Part shown: positions 32,157-43,460 of the stretch, in pieces
Layout: every line of letters begins with the position of its first letter
Position numbering within the stretch: the first letter of the stretch is position 1
Source of the DNA: Polychytrium aggregatum
Taxonomy: Eukaryota; Chytridiomycota; Chytridiomycetes; Polychytriales
NCBI RefSeq assembly: GCF_025602895.1
Contig: NW_026516233.1
Coordinates: forward strand, 310,001-374,000
Length of the DNA stretch: 64,000 nucleotides
Direction of reading: 5' to 3'
Position numbers and translations under genes: made by a program
The notes under the pieces: model-generated
Told to the model about the DNA's origin: nothing
The model's input: only the letters and a program-made list of their open reading frames with translations
The model's database searches: none

Positions 32157-35100
32157 TTAGCTGCGACCTGTGCGCCCCACAATCGATAGCCCGGCATCAA
32201 CGTCGTCCAGGATCGGACTTGTCGCAGGCCTGGGCAGGAAGCGAGCACGCTGCAAGTAGCGCAGGGAGTTGACGACCTGAGTGCGAGCCGGAGGGCTCTG
32301 GACTGAGTAGATCGCGCGGGTATGTTTGTTGTCCATCAGGAAGGATGCGCTCATAGCTGCGTGCATCAATGGGAAGAGGACGTTCTGCTGGGCTGTGCGC
32401 GAATCGGCCAGGATGGCCCGGAATCGGTCGCGGGACTCGAAGGTAATGTCCCATCCCAGCTCCTTGACAGCCTCGAAGAGCTCGGCTTCGCTGATGGCGC
32501 TGTTGGGATTAAGTGTGTGCACAAGCACAGCGATTGTCAGAGAATAGGGGCCAGCGGTCAGATTGGCCCAAAATAATTCACTGATTCCAGCTTGCGTTCG
32601 CAGCATCGGTGTACTGATGCCGTCGGCACTGCATAGCCCGCACGATGGCATCTCAATCCAAGATGCTGTCCATAGCGAACAAAAAGACAGACTACGACCG
32701 CCTCGAGCCTTCGTCCAAGTAAGGTTCTTAGGCGCCCTCTACCCTCTGTCTTCTTCCCTCTGCCTTCTTCCCTCTGCCCATTCTCTTTGTATCACATACC
32801 TGTTTTCTGGATCGCTAATGTGGAACACAAACTTGTCGAGAGAATCCTGGGCGGCAACAATCTCGGTGATAACCCGGGCGACATGATCGACTGGATCGAT
32901 GCTAGTGGACAGGGTGCTGCCGAGGCACGGGGCGACGCCGAGTTGGATGCATTCCTTGACGTATCGCCAGATATAGTCGTCGGAGTTGGATACTGCGAGA
33001 TGTGCATTTCAGCAGAATGAGGAGAGGCAAGCGGTGGTGGTCAATGGAATATCGACGAAAATGGCGTGTGGAAGAGAGTCCATCGGGATTGTACCGTCAA
33101 AGTACGATGTGCCCGAAGGAGATTGAGGGAGGAGAGCAGAGAGGGGCGATGGAATTCCATGGGATGCATCTGGGGAGTTGGATAGACGGGCCAGAGTGGC
33201 CTCCATCGCCGTGGCCTCATTTCGCTTGGTCTCATTTGTCGCCACGCGCGACTTACCTCCATAGATGCTATCGCCGACGATGCCAGCTGGTCGGATGATG
33301 GTCGCGGGAACTCCTCTGGATCGCGTCCTGTCGATCAGCTGCTCCGAAACCCACTTTGTCTGCACATAGCCGCCGGTAAGGTCGTCTGCCGAGTACAAGA
33401 TTTCTTCCAGGGGCTGGCTTGAATATACCGACTGGGGAATGACGCGAGCCTCCGAGATGTAGTGGATGGGTTTGAGGTGGTGGGCTGTAGCAAGCTTGAG
33501 GGCCGTCACGGTGCCCAAGACATTGGGCCCCTTGAGCCTATTATAATTGTGCAGCCAGTGAACCTCGGCGCCGTTGTGGACAATGACGTCGGTCTGCTCG
33601 GCTAGCTCATTCCAGAGCCTGTCCGAAAGTCCCCATTTTTCGAGGCCGAGATCACCGCAGATGGGTAGCACGCGGTCCCAGACGTTGTACTTGGGGTTCG
33701 TGCCGTTGTGCGAGCCCACAACGACGGTGCTGGCCGACTGTCGGAGGCGCTCCAGGGCCTCGGTTTCGCTCGAGGCGCGGACCATGCAGATGATCTTGGC
33801 ATCGGGGAACTGGGCCGCCAGCTCAAAGACCAAGAAGATACCGAGGAACCCCGTGGCACCCGTCAGAAGGATGGATCGAGGGGAGCGCGGAAAGGCCAGG
33901 GGAGCGAGGCCCTCGGCCGTCACGGAGGCATCGTCGTAGAGCTCAACCTGCTCGGCCAGGTCGATTGTCGGTGGATGAAAGTCCCTGCCGTCGCGGATAT
34001 CGGCCACGATGCTCGCAACACTCAGGGGAGTCATGCCGTTGGAGAGCAGCACCAAGGGCGTGATCTCGACATTAAACTCGTCTTTGATGGCCAGAGCGAG
34101 ACGGCCGGCGGTAAGCGAGTCAAAGCCGACTCCGGCAATGTAGTAGTTGCGTCCGTCCAGGGCCTCAACGTCCAAGATATGGCTTCCGAGTCGGGAGATG
34201 GTGATGGCAATGACGGCCAGGGCCGTGTCGTTGATATCCAGGGCCGGGTACGAGATCGCAAGCTCGTAAAAGTCAGCCCGCTCGGCGATGCGCTTGAGCT
34301 TTTTGAGATCACGCTTGCCGGCATGGTTGAAGGGGATCTCGCTGAGCTCGAGGCAGGTGTGGATCGAGATGTTGGAGAGATTCTTGAGGGCAAAGATGGT
34401 CTCGGCCGAGTCCTGGATCTGCCGGGGGCTGAGCGCCGTCGGGTAGTCTTTGCGCAGAACGTACAAGAGAGCGATTTTTTCGTCGTGAGTCTGGACGAGG
34501 GCGCAGTCAGTGATCATGGACGAAATGGCGATGCTGAGGATCTCCTCAACCAGACGGAGATCGACCTGCAGACCGTTGACCTTGACGTTCTTGCCATATC
34601 TGTTCCAGAGAAGTACCCCCCCCCCACGATGGTCAATGCCTGTCGTCAACCAGCTCTGCAGGACTCTGTGAGAGTCGGACGCTCTTTTGCTGCACCTCCC
34701 GCCTCCGTGACCAAGGACAATGTGGCACCTCAACCGGCTCACAGTCAAGGTCGCGGACTTGCTCTGCCACTCGGCGATAGCCGCGCACTTGGTACCCCGC
34801 TACCATGCCACAAATAGCTCACCTGCCCAGGACCACAAACGAACGCTCGCCCGTCAGCTCAACCTCGTCCATAGTACAGATACGGGGCGAGCCGTCCTCC
34901 AGGAAGCCAAAAGTGGCTAGTTTATCTTGAGGATCGGCAGCGACAAAGTCTGGGTGCTTGCTGACGGGATCGTTCTGGTTGACGGCCAGGACGAGGATAC
35001 CCTTCTTGGATTCGGTCGGGTCGAGCATCTTGCCGTTCTCGTCAACGACCAGGCATCGGATGCTGGGTCGCTTGATGACATAGACGAGGCGCTCTGGGAT

Positions 35101-37336
35101 GGGCTCAGAAGGATTGATGGTGCATTGGGACTGACCATGGATGACGGCGATCTGTGTAGGATGAGGGAAGGCGATACCGTAGCAAGCGGCTGGCTTAGCA
35201 CTCTGCGGGTCCATCGAGTTCATGGCTGAGAAACAGAAAACGACGGCGGCTCAAAGGCTGACAAAAGAAATCGCAGGTACCTCACTCGATCCATAGGAAC
35301 ACTCGATAACGGCGTTGGGGCACAGCATCTTGGCCTGTTCAAGCAGATGGGCTGGGACAAGCTCGGCGGCCATGAAAATGCGACGGACGCCCGACCAGTT
35401 CTTGTACTCGGTATGGACTCTGTCGAGCTTGAACATCAACCTAAGCAGCGAGGGAGTCTGGAGAAGAGTCTCAAATAAGCCGAGGAACACCATGGCAACA
35501 GTGCCAAGGTGACGGAGGGGCAAGTCGCCGAGTCCGAATCATGGATCGTCTTTGCGCTGCGGTATTACTCACACCCTGCAGGATATCCATGCCCAGATTC
35601 AGGAGATCCAACACGCCGTTGGCTCTCTCAACAGGGCTGGCCGAGGGTTTAGGGAACCACAGCGAGCCTTTCACGTTTGGGGCGAAGAGCAGGAAGGTGA
35701 ACATGAGGGCAAAGGACGGCTCCTGAAAGGGTGGGAGGGATGGATACGGGACGTGGACGGATGTCGGTGAAGGTTAGAGAAGAATGCTGTGGGATGGAGT
35801 GTATATACGGCCGTGGGTACTACGAAGCCCAACGATGAGCGGCGGACCACACCCAGACCCCATGACACGACATACCTGGTATATGCCGACAGCTCCGTAG
35901 GGTACCCCGAGCGAGTTTCGTCGCGGAATGCCGGCCTTGTGGGACACTGCATAGCTGCAAACCGACAACAGTTACGGTAGAGAGTCAGTCATCCGCCACA
36001 TATATCCTAGGATGCGGACCAAGAGACAAGTTCCACTGGTCGGCTTGCACTTACGCCCTGGGGGTACCTGTGATCGTGCGGAAACGAGTGTAAGGGAAGG
36101 GTCCTCATCAGCAGCCAGCCAAGCGTGAGATAGATGGATATGATGGATAGGACAGCCTCCCAGGAGATAGTCATGCCGGTATATGACGAAGCACCTGACC
36201 AGAGATTCAAGCGACAAACAAGCCCGAAATCTCACCGGAGAGCCTTACCGGTCGTTCCTGCTGTACTGAAATAGGCAACGAGGTCCTCGAGCGGAGCACA
36301 CGCGCTCAGCGACGGGACAGGAATATTCTCGAGCTGGGGGAACTTGTCGGAGCCCAAGGGCGTGGTGCCTTCGATGCGTCCAGGAGTGACAAAGTGGTAG
36401 AGCACATATTTGATGTTGAGTCTGCGCAGAAGCCGGCCGGAGTGTTAGAGGGTCGAGAGTTCAAAGTTACAACGAGAGAAGTCAAAGCTATAGTGAGAGT
36501 GAGAGAGAGCAGCAGCAACAGGGCGGGGGCGGCGGAGGCAGATGGACTCGTGGTAGCGAAACACATACTTTTTTGCCACTTGGTTTCGAAAGTCCGAGTG
36601 CCAGTTCAGGGCAAAGTTGAAGACCCGCCTGGAAATGGACAGCGAATCTCGTCAGTGCACATGTCCGATGGCGACTCTACAGGGCGCATGGGCTCTATCG
36701 GTAGCCATGAGCCGATTGCCGGATGCGCTTCTTATCGCTGTGTCGTAGCTGGTATCTTTGACCACGGCGAGATCGAGCGGCCTTCCTTTCTATCGTGCTG
36801 CTCTCGCGATGCGCCGGCGAGGAATCGGCAAGATTGGGCCGGTCGACCGGCAATCATGTGCGTGTGGCTGCAGCGGGCCGGTCGAGACGGACAAGCACCC
36901 ACTTTCCAGTGATCCAGATGGCATAGACGTAAAAGACCCAGTAGACTTCGTGGTCGCAGTAGAGTCCAACAGCCGGACTGTCATCACTCCAGTCGGGGAG
37001 GGCCTTGAGGCCTTGGGCAATCGAATAGGCGCGTTCCCAGAGCTGGCGGTAGGTGTACTTTTCGGTGGAGCCATTCTCGATGGTCAGAATGGCGATGGCA
37101 TCGGGCTCCTCGGCAGCAAGCCGCACGACGGCTTCGAGGGGATGGAGCCACGGGCCAAAGGGATCCGAAGGAGGAGGAACCAGCGACTCTGTCGGCGATC
37201 GGGCGACAGGACGGGCCGGCTTGGACGACTCGAGGGGCGAGGGGATTTCGACCACTGGCGCCGAGCGGGCGGCCTCGTCGCGTTCTTGCTTGTCGAACTC
37301 GGGATCGGTGCCGCAGAAGAGGCAGCCAAAGACCAT
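32157..37336 (-). CDS. NRPS-like reductase A-T-R, copy 2 (tandem paralogue)
   Basis: Same architecture and intron plan as the gene at 26848-31638. The ATG at 37336 (MVFGCLFCGTDPEFDKQERD) leads to DPFGPWLHPLEAVVRLA. Blocks in order: FSTAGTTG plus TPRA (A3, via a 13-nt microexon), SYGSSEV (A5), FGFLEDGSPRICTMDEVEL, YGKNVKVNGLQVDL (A8), FNHAGKRDLKKLKR (A10 Lys), carrier GVGFDSLTAGRLAL, Rossmann LLTGATGFLG, catalytic-type [13 protein letters not shown], and a C-terminal lobe ending LSIVGRTGRS. A3 reads TAGTTGTPR where copy 1 has TSGTTGIPK, so the usual Lys is Arg. Both keep the A10 lysine and the carrier serine. Divergence is substantial, especially in the C-terminal lobe, pointing to an old duplication with probably different substrates. 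The leader contains a CLFC pair. Which acid is reduced cannot be told from sequence by eye. Confidence 0.85.
36055..36067 (-). other. 13-nt microexon encoding the A3 loop, reductase copy 2
   Basis: Sense sequence GTACCCCCAGGGC between acceptor GATCACAG and donor GTAAGT. The previous exon ends ...GGAACGACCG (donor GTAAGG at 36248) and the next starts CTATGCAGTGTCCC. The join reads AGTTG-T-P-R-A then YAVSHKAGIPRRNSLG, parallel to copy 1. Confidence 0.85.
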
Positions 37337-38975
37337 GGCAGGAGGGATAGGAGGGTGGAAGACGACCGGCAGAGGGCCGAGGATGAGATCGGAGAGACGG
37401 AAGGGCCGGGCGGCGACAGGGCAGCAGCGACGGCGAGCGGCAAGGGGGAGGCGGCCGCGAGGGCTTTATGGGAAGCGCCGGGCCCTTTGTGAGAATCGCC
37501 ACGACGATCTCCTGACGGGCTCGACGGGGAATAAGGATGCGCTCGAGCGCCACAACGACGCGGGCGTGTGCGCTGCTGAGCACCAGCGCTGGTGTCGATA
37601 TGGCACAGCCTGGAGAAGCGTGCTTGGAGAGCCGGCGCGATATCCGATCCGATGTACGGCGTGGGAATGTAGCAATGCAGCATGTGGGGGGATATGGATG
37701 CGATATAGGGGGATATGCGGTGCGGAGATGCAGAACGAATGATATACAGTGCACGATACCGCCATCGTTTGTCGGGATCGTCCGTTGGAGTCGTTTGTTG
37801 GAACCGTATCGTCTGGCCGAGTCTGGCCAGCAGGAAGGACAACGCGCGCGGGGCAGCGCAAACAGCGCACAGGTGCGACGGCTGGAGCACCAGCGCGCAG
37901 CCCACAGAGGCCCATGGCGGTCCATCGCCGCCCGCGCCAGGCCGGGACAAGGACATGGGCAACAGCCACAACACTGTGCGTGCGGGCCGCGGTCGCCACA
38001 TCGTCGTCAGGCCTTGCTGCGTGCGACGACCCGATCGGCGATGATGTCGAGTGGTGCTGGCGGGGGGGGGAGAGAGCCTCACCGGCCGCTGGTGCGAGCG
38101 CACAAGGGCTTGCTGGACCGGTGCGATCTCGGCAGGCGCGGGAGAATTCGACGGCGGCTTGTTGCGGCGATGGGGGATGTGATATGTGATGCCTGTGATG
38201 TGATATGCGATGTGATATGCGATGTGATATATATGATGATATATATGATGTGATATGCGATATATATGATGTGGGTGATCGGGACATGGTGTTTCAACAT
38301 ACAACGGTGCATTATGTGTTATCCACGCAGCATCGCCTGGGACGGACTGGCTTTGGACTGCGGCGGATGAATTGCAGCGAATGGATCAAAGAGCAATTGC
38401 AGCCGAGTTGACGCAACCTCGTATCCGACACGTATCGAACATGTAACGACCTCGTATCGAACATGTAACGACCTCGTAACGACCTCGTAACGACCTCGTA
38501 TCTGACATGTAACGACCTTGTAGCCACCTGTAGCCACCTCGTATCTAACCTGTAACAGCCATATCGCAATCGCATCGCGGACCATTGAGCGACCACCCTC
38601 GCCATCCATCGACCCACTCCTCCGGCACCACCCCCCTGCATCGCTGTCCTCTTTCCCACCCGCCAGCCCGCTGCAACACATTCCAGCGCCACACCGCATC
38701 ACCCGACAGAGGACGAAAGGGCGGAAAGAGACGGGGAGCACATCGCGCAATTCGTCGCAGGATGCATTGTGCAAGTCGTTGCAGCATGCAGATCGGGGTG
38801 CCGGGGCTGTCGCTGTTTGCTGGGACCTGAGTGCCCCCCTCATCGATCTATCAGTCTATCAATCTATCGATCGCACCGCGATGCAGTACTTTCGGCTACC
38901 GTACGGCCTTGACTCGGACTGCTCAAGTGATCTGTTTGATCGCATACGGCTCTATTGGACGCAAGACATCGAGTT
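37337..38975. other. Large intergenic region with simple repeats
   Basis: 1.6 kb between the start of reductase copy 2 and the stop of the F-box/WD40 gene. Minus-strand 37346-37490 is probably the reductase leader. Plus 38165-38280 is a GATATGTGAT/ATATATGATG-rich, AT-rich run. Plus 38410-38560 is a minisatellite. Overlapping GC-rich frames show no domain. Confidence 0.5.
38410..38560. repeat. Minisatellite of CGTATCGAACATGTAACGACCT-type units
   Basis: Roughly seven imperfect 10-22 bp units built from AACGACCTCGTA and TCGAACATGT, intergenic. The longest block, GTAACGACCTCGTAACGACC, is repeated directly. Confidence 0.75.
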
Positions 38976-41054
38976 CTATGCCGCCACGCGGGCCTCCCGA
39001 TTCTCCCTGAACAAAGTGTTCGCCGCACCGGCAAGCCCATCGACAAACCCATCGGCTGTCGACATGATCATCTGCGTCGAGATGGCGCTGATCACCCGCG
39101 ATCCGTCCGTGGCCACCGAATAGACCGGGCTGGTGTGCCGCGAGACATAGAGGCTCTTGACCAGCCCGAGGCGCAAGCAAGCACCGTTGTTGTGGCTCTG
39201 CGATGCAGAGGCGATTACGCCCAGGGCCGAGACCGCATCAAGTGTTGCTTCCATATCCCGACGAGCAGCGCCGCCGCGGGGCCGCACCGAGCGAATATCA
39301 AAGATACGGGTGGTCGAGTGGTGCAGCGCCCCGGCCACGATCTTGAAGTATCCGTCGCTGGCGACCGAGCATAGCGCATAGTTGTCGGGATCGTCGGCCT
39401 GCACGACGCAGCGAGAGACCATCGGCTGTCGCAAGTCGTAGCCACGGACCACGCCATCGTACGAGACCGACACCAGCACCGAGTCGAGGATAGAGGTGAG
39501 CCCGTAGACAGAGTGGCTGGATCGCAGCGAGCCGAGCCGGAGCAGGCCGTGCGGTGCGACTGCGATGAGATCGAGTGTCGAGTTGCGCTGGAGCGCCCGG
39601 CTCATGCTGCTGCCGAGGGCAACAGTGTCGTGGCGGGGAATATGGTCCAACGAGAGCGGCCGGTCGGCGTGCAGGCCGGAGAGCGAAAGCTGGTGCAGAC
39701 ACAAGAAGCCGTTTCCGCCGCCCGAATGCCCCCGATGCTTGCGGCGGCCGTGCTGATAGTGCTCATGTTGATGGTGGTCATGCTGATGGCGTTCATACTT
39801 ATAGTGGTCATGTTGATGGGGATGATCTCGGCGGGGGTGGGATTGTGTCGGGGACCATCGTTCCGGGAATTGCTCCTGCGGCTGCTCGGTGCTTTGGCCG
39901 GCCGGATCGAATTGCCACAGCTTCAGCATATGATCGTAGCCAACGCTCGCAAATCGCTGGCCATCGATCGGAGCGATCGCCCGAATCGATCCGCGGTGCG
40001 CACGGATTGAGCACCGAGCCGGGGATGCTGCCGCTTCGCCTTGCGTCTGGAACGCCGAGGCAGCGACGGACTCGTGGGAGAGAATCCCGTCCACATCTGC
40101 CGCAACCAGGGTCAAAGCGCCGCCGGCCGCATTGGACTCGCAGACGACGAAATCCGTAATATCCGGGCCTTCGAAGCGGACCGTGGCCCGCCCTTGGCAG
40201 TGGCGGTAGCCCAGGTCCTTGGTAACGCCGAGCAGCTCGATGCACGAGCCGTACGAGCAGGCTGTGATGTTGTCCGTGAGCCGGACCTTGGGGATATACT
40301 GTCCTCTGCGGCTGCCGGTGCGCCATGGTCCAGAAATGCGAGTGTGCTGGATGGGCGAGCTCGCTGGGGGCGACGGCAGAACGTAGAGATCCAGGGTGCC
40401 ATCCTCGGCCCGGATGGGCTGCGTCCAGTTGTCGTCGATACGAGTGAGCATCGCCAGGCGGCAAGAGGCCGACAGCGGAGGGGCCACCGGAAAGGCCGTC
40501 AGCCGAAGCTGCTCGAATCGCACCGACGACGCAAAGATCTGGTGCTCGACCAGGCTGTGGATCCAGCGGGACGTTTGCGCAAGTCGGCCGAGCGATTGTA
40601 GCGGCAGGAACCGCACGACCGCAAGGAAAACATCGATCGGCAGGCCGCCCAGGGCCCCCGAGGATGCAACCGCCGGTGCAGGAACAGGCAGCCGATTCGG
40701 GGACTCTATGGACGTGGAGGCATGTGTCCGTGTCGGTGGCTTTGCTTTTGACGATGTGTTTGCCGTCGATTCTGAGGATCCTGTCGAGGATTCTGTCGAG
40801 AATTCAGCCGATCGCTGAAGCAGCGCCTGCGATGGCTGCTCTACCGGCGGTGCTGCTCGCTTGGCTGGCCGTTGCCGTCGAGCTGGGTTTGCCGGCGATC
40901 GAGTATGCGATGCAGCTTGTGGATAAGCGTGTGGTGGCCCATGCTGCCGTTGAGAAGCAGCGCCGATTCCTTCCGAGAGACGATGGGAGGCAGGAACAAA
41001 CTCGGGGGCACGCACATTCCACGAGAAGAGCTTGGAAGAGTCCGATGGGTTCAT
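38976..41054 (-). CDS. F-box / WD40-type protein with PAM2-like N-terminal motif and His-rich insert
   Basis: A 692-aa single-exon protein from the ATG at 41054. Near the N-terminus SWNVRAPEFVP resembles the PAM2 consensus (LNxxAxEFxP, here Trp for Leu), which binds the MLLE domain of poly(A)-binding protein. A disordered Ser/Thr/Pro region follows, then an F-box-like segment (GALGGLPIDVFLAVVRFLPL then LAQTSRWIHSLV). After it come WD40-type repeats: IRAHRGSIRAIAPIDGQRFA followed by GYDHMLKLWQF, VSVSYDGVVRGYDLRQP, and TTRIFDIRSV near the C-terminus. Between repeats sits a His/Arg-rich insert (HPHQHDHYKYERHQHDHHQH). F-box/WD proteins are usually substrate adaptors of SCF ubiquitin ligases; that role is inferred. 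The frame is open 130 codons further upstream, but that part looks non-coding. Confidence 0.75.
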   Translation of the reverse strand: MNPSDSSKLFSWNVRAPEFVPASHRLSEGIGAASQRQHGPPHAYPQAASHTRSPANPARRQRPAKRAAPPVEQPSQALLQRSAEFSTESSTGSSESTANTSSKAKPPTRTHASTSIESPNRLPVPAPAVASSGALGGLPIDVFLAVVRFLPLQSLGRLAQTSRWIHSLVEHQIFASSVRFEQLRLTAFPVAPPLSASCRLAMLTRIDDNWTQPIRAEDGTLDLYVLPSPPASSPIQHTRISGPWRTGSRRGQYIPKVRLTDNITACSYGSCIELLGVTKDLGYRHCQGRATVRFEGPDITDFVVCESNAAGGALTLVAADVDGILSHESVAASAFQTQGEAAASPARCSIRAHRGSIRAIAPIDGQRFASVGYDHMLKLWQFDPAGQSTEQPQEQFPERWSPTQSHPRRDHPHQHDHYKYERHQHDHHQHEHYQHGRRKHRGHSGGGNGFLCLHQLSLSGLHADRPLSLDHIPRHDTVALGSSMSRALQRNSTLDLIAVAPHGLLRLGSLRSSHSVYGLTSILDSVLVSVSYDGVVRGYDLRQPMVSRCVVQADDPDNYALCSVASDGYFKIVAGALHHSTTRIFDIRSVRPRGGAARRDMEATLDAVSALGVIASASQSHNNGACLRLGLVKSLYVSRHTSPVYSVATDGSRVISAISTQMIMSTADGFVDGLAGAANTLFRENREARVAA

Positions 41055-41916
41055 GGTGGTGGCCGCCCGACGAGAGGCCCCGAGATGCGCTGATACTTGA
41101 GGGCCGCCGTGGTGGAGCCGCAGTGACTGGGACAATCCGGGGGCTCGAGTTCGCGGGCGACGCAAGCTGTGCGCCGCGGAAACTTGACAGAGGAGGACTC
41201 GGAGGAATCGAGGAAGGGAAGCCGCTCTCCGTGCTCTCGACAGGCCCGGAAGTTCTGCAAGCTCGGAAGTGAGAGTGAGGAGTGCCAGCGCATCCACGAC
41301 AATCCCCATGCCTTCCAAGATGCCCAAGAACGTCGTTACATTCGTCTCACATTCTCGATCGGGATGGGGTGGCCAGGATTCACAACCTGGCGATACACTG
41401 TGGCGAAGAAAAGATGGGACACATCGTCTCATTCGGACAAGCACGGCGTATTCGGATCATATCACACACCCGGTCAAGCCATTACTCTGGGTGCCCTGGG
41501 ATGAGGGGAAAAGACGCAGAGCAAAGAGAAAAGTCGCTGGTTTGGGTACCAATCAAAGCCGTCCAGCCAGATCGATCACCGCCATCCGATCCACAAGTCA
41601 TCTGCGGGTGAAGTTGTCCCGTTTCTCATTTGATTTTGATGTGATGTGATGTGATGTGATGTGATCTGATGTGATTTGATGTGATTTGATTTGATTTGAT
41701 TTCAAAGACAACGATGTGCCACGTCCCCGACCGCTCCCTCCTGCTCGCTCTCGCTCCGTCAGTCAAAACAGGGCCCGATTCCCGATTCCCGATTCCCGAT
41801 TTTCGAGCGGACGACCTTCGACAGCCTGTTGGTGTAGTTTGGGATCCATTCTCGTCTCGACAGCGACAGCCAGTGCATCCGAGGGATTCTTTCTCCACTT
41901 TTGCCACAATCACCAC
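41055..41916. other. Divergent promoter region, F-box/WD40 gene and UBL-WLM gene
   Basis: Holds a (TGATG/TGATT)n repeat at 41636-41705 and one copy of the TGTCCCGTTTCT motif at 41614-41627. No reading frame with a domain. Confidence 0.5.
41636..41705. repeat. GATGT/GATTT pentamer repeat
   Basis: (GTGAT)n grading into (TTGAT)n over about 70 bp, intergenic, about 210 bp upstream of the UBL-WLM start. Confidence 0.85.
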
Positions 41917-43460
41917 ATGAGCCAAGTGTCCGATACCGGTAGGCCCCAGTTGGAAGCTGGGCTTCTATCACCGGCCAAACATGCCTGGCTCCCTCAGGCT
42001 GCTGGAAACACTCTACTGGGGCAGATACTGACCTCCCTCCCCCGGCTTTTGCCTCCGTTTAGCTTCAGCACCATCATTTACCGTTGCCTTCAAAGGCCAG
42101 ACCATCCCGGTCGATCTCGACCTCGCCTCGACCACGGTTCTGCAGTTGAAAGAGTTCCTCGAGCCGTTCGTCCAGCTCCCGCCGACGTCACAAAAGCTGC
42201 TCTTCAAGCGGCAGCTCGCCGACGCCGATCTCCTCAGCGACTATGGCTTGCAGCCTCACTCCAGGGTCATGCTCGTCGGCACCGCCCAGACCCAGATCGA
42301 GCAGACCCAAGCCATGGCCAAGAAGGCAGCGTTCCGAGAGGCCCAGCAGCAAAAGGCGCTGCTGAACCAGCGCATCCGGCCGCTCGTATCGGACCGTCTG
42401 ACGCAGCAGGACCTGCAGCAGCGACAGTATACCTTCCATGCCATCGAGACGCTTCCGCACTATCGTGATGCCCACGTCGCCCGCAGCCTGCTCGAGCGGC
42501 TCAAGAACGACCGCGGCATCCAGACGATCATGAAGGCCCACAAATGGTCTGTCGGGCTCCTCAAGGAGCTCGATCCGGCGGTTGCGACCATCCTGGGATT
42601 CAACCGGAATGCCGGCATGGAGATTGCCCTCCGACTCCGGACCGACGATCGGGAGGGATTCAGACACTACGACTCGATCCGAAAGGTGCTCCTGCACGAG
42701 CTCGCGCACATGTATGTTGAGTGTTCACCACCGGGGGGGGGAGGGTTCCGACGAAACGAACTTGGAGCGTCGGCGGGACATCGAATATCGACTGTCGAAT
42801 GTCGGGTGTCGAATATCGAATATCGAATATCGAATATCGGGTGTCGGGTGTCGGGTGTCGGGTGTCGGGTGTCGGGTGTCGATTGGCAGAGGATATTGGA
42901 TATGGATATGGATATGGATATGGATGCTGTTGGATGGTGTTCCGTCTGCCCGAGCGAGACTCAGGGGTGGTGGTGGTACTTTTCAAACACATCGGCCGTC
43001 ACTAACATCGCCCGCCCAACTCCAACTCCAACTCCAACTCCAACTCCAACTCCCAACTCGAACGCCTTGAATCGGACCGCACCTCACCAGGGTCCATGGC
43101 GATCACGACGAGCACTTTCACGCACTCAACCGCCAGCTGAACAAAGAATGTGATGCCGTCCACCGCGAGGCCCATCTCCTCGACGGCAGCCGTCTTCCGT
43201 CCTCGGTCTCTGCTCAACAAGCTGCAGCCGCCGATAGTCAAGACGAGCTGTCGGTGCCGTATTTTAGCGGCGGAGCCTTTGTCCTCGGTGGCAGCATCCC
43301 TGGCGGCAACCCTGGCAGCGACGGCGAGACCAGCGCGGCGGCGGAGACATCTCAGCAACGCCGGGAGCTCCTTCTGCGGGCGGTCATGAATCGCCTGAGC
43401 GCGGAGGAGCAGGAAATCATGGAGTCGTGCTCGTCGACAGAAAGCAAGCCGTCAGCATAG
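41917..43460 (+). CDS. Ubiquitin-like plus WLM-domain metalloprotease (Wss1/SPRTN-related)
   Basis: Three exons, 41917-41938, 42069-42711 and 43091-43460, join in phase to 344 aa. After MSQVSDTAPS a ubiquitin-like domain runs from about residue 11 to 85 (TVAFKGQTIPVDLDL, LLFKRQLADADLLSDYGLQP). A helical linker and a WLM zinc-metalloprotease domain follow: LGFNRNAGMEIALRLR, then HELAHMVHGDHDEHFHALNR, giving His217, Glu218, His221 and His224 of the HExxHxxHGxHD signature, split by the second intron. The C-terminus is Gly/Ser/Glu-rich. UBL-WLM proteins are known in fission yeast and plants; the related Wss1 degrades DNA-protein crosslinks with SUMO and Cdc48. Whether this protein binds ubiquitin, SUMO or Cdc48 cannot be read here. 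Intron 2 (42712-43090) is packed with repeats. Confidence 0.88.
42712..43090 (+). repeat. UBL-WLM intron 2 with four separate tandem repeats
   Basis: Within 379 bp: (TCGAATA)n and variants at 42780-42840, (TCGGGTG)n at 42838-42882, (GGATAT)n at 42895-42925, and (CCAACT)n at 43016-43052, the last ending about 40 bp before the acceptor. Confidence 0.85.

Noticed and set aside
26848-37336. Annotating the reductases as Lys2 (alpha-aminoadipate reductase)
   Set aside because: Domain order is similar, but the short N-terminus, carrier motif GFDSL and tandem duplication fit NRPS-like carboxylic acid reductases at least as well. Substrate cannot be assigned.
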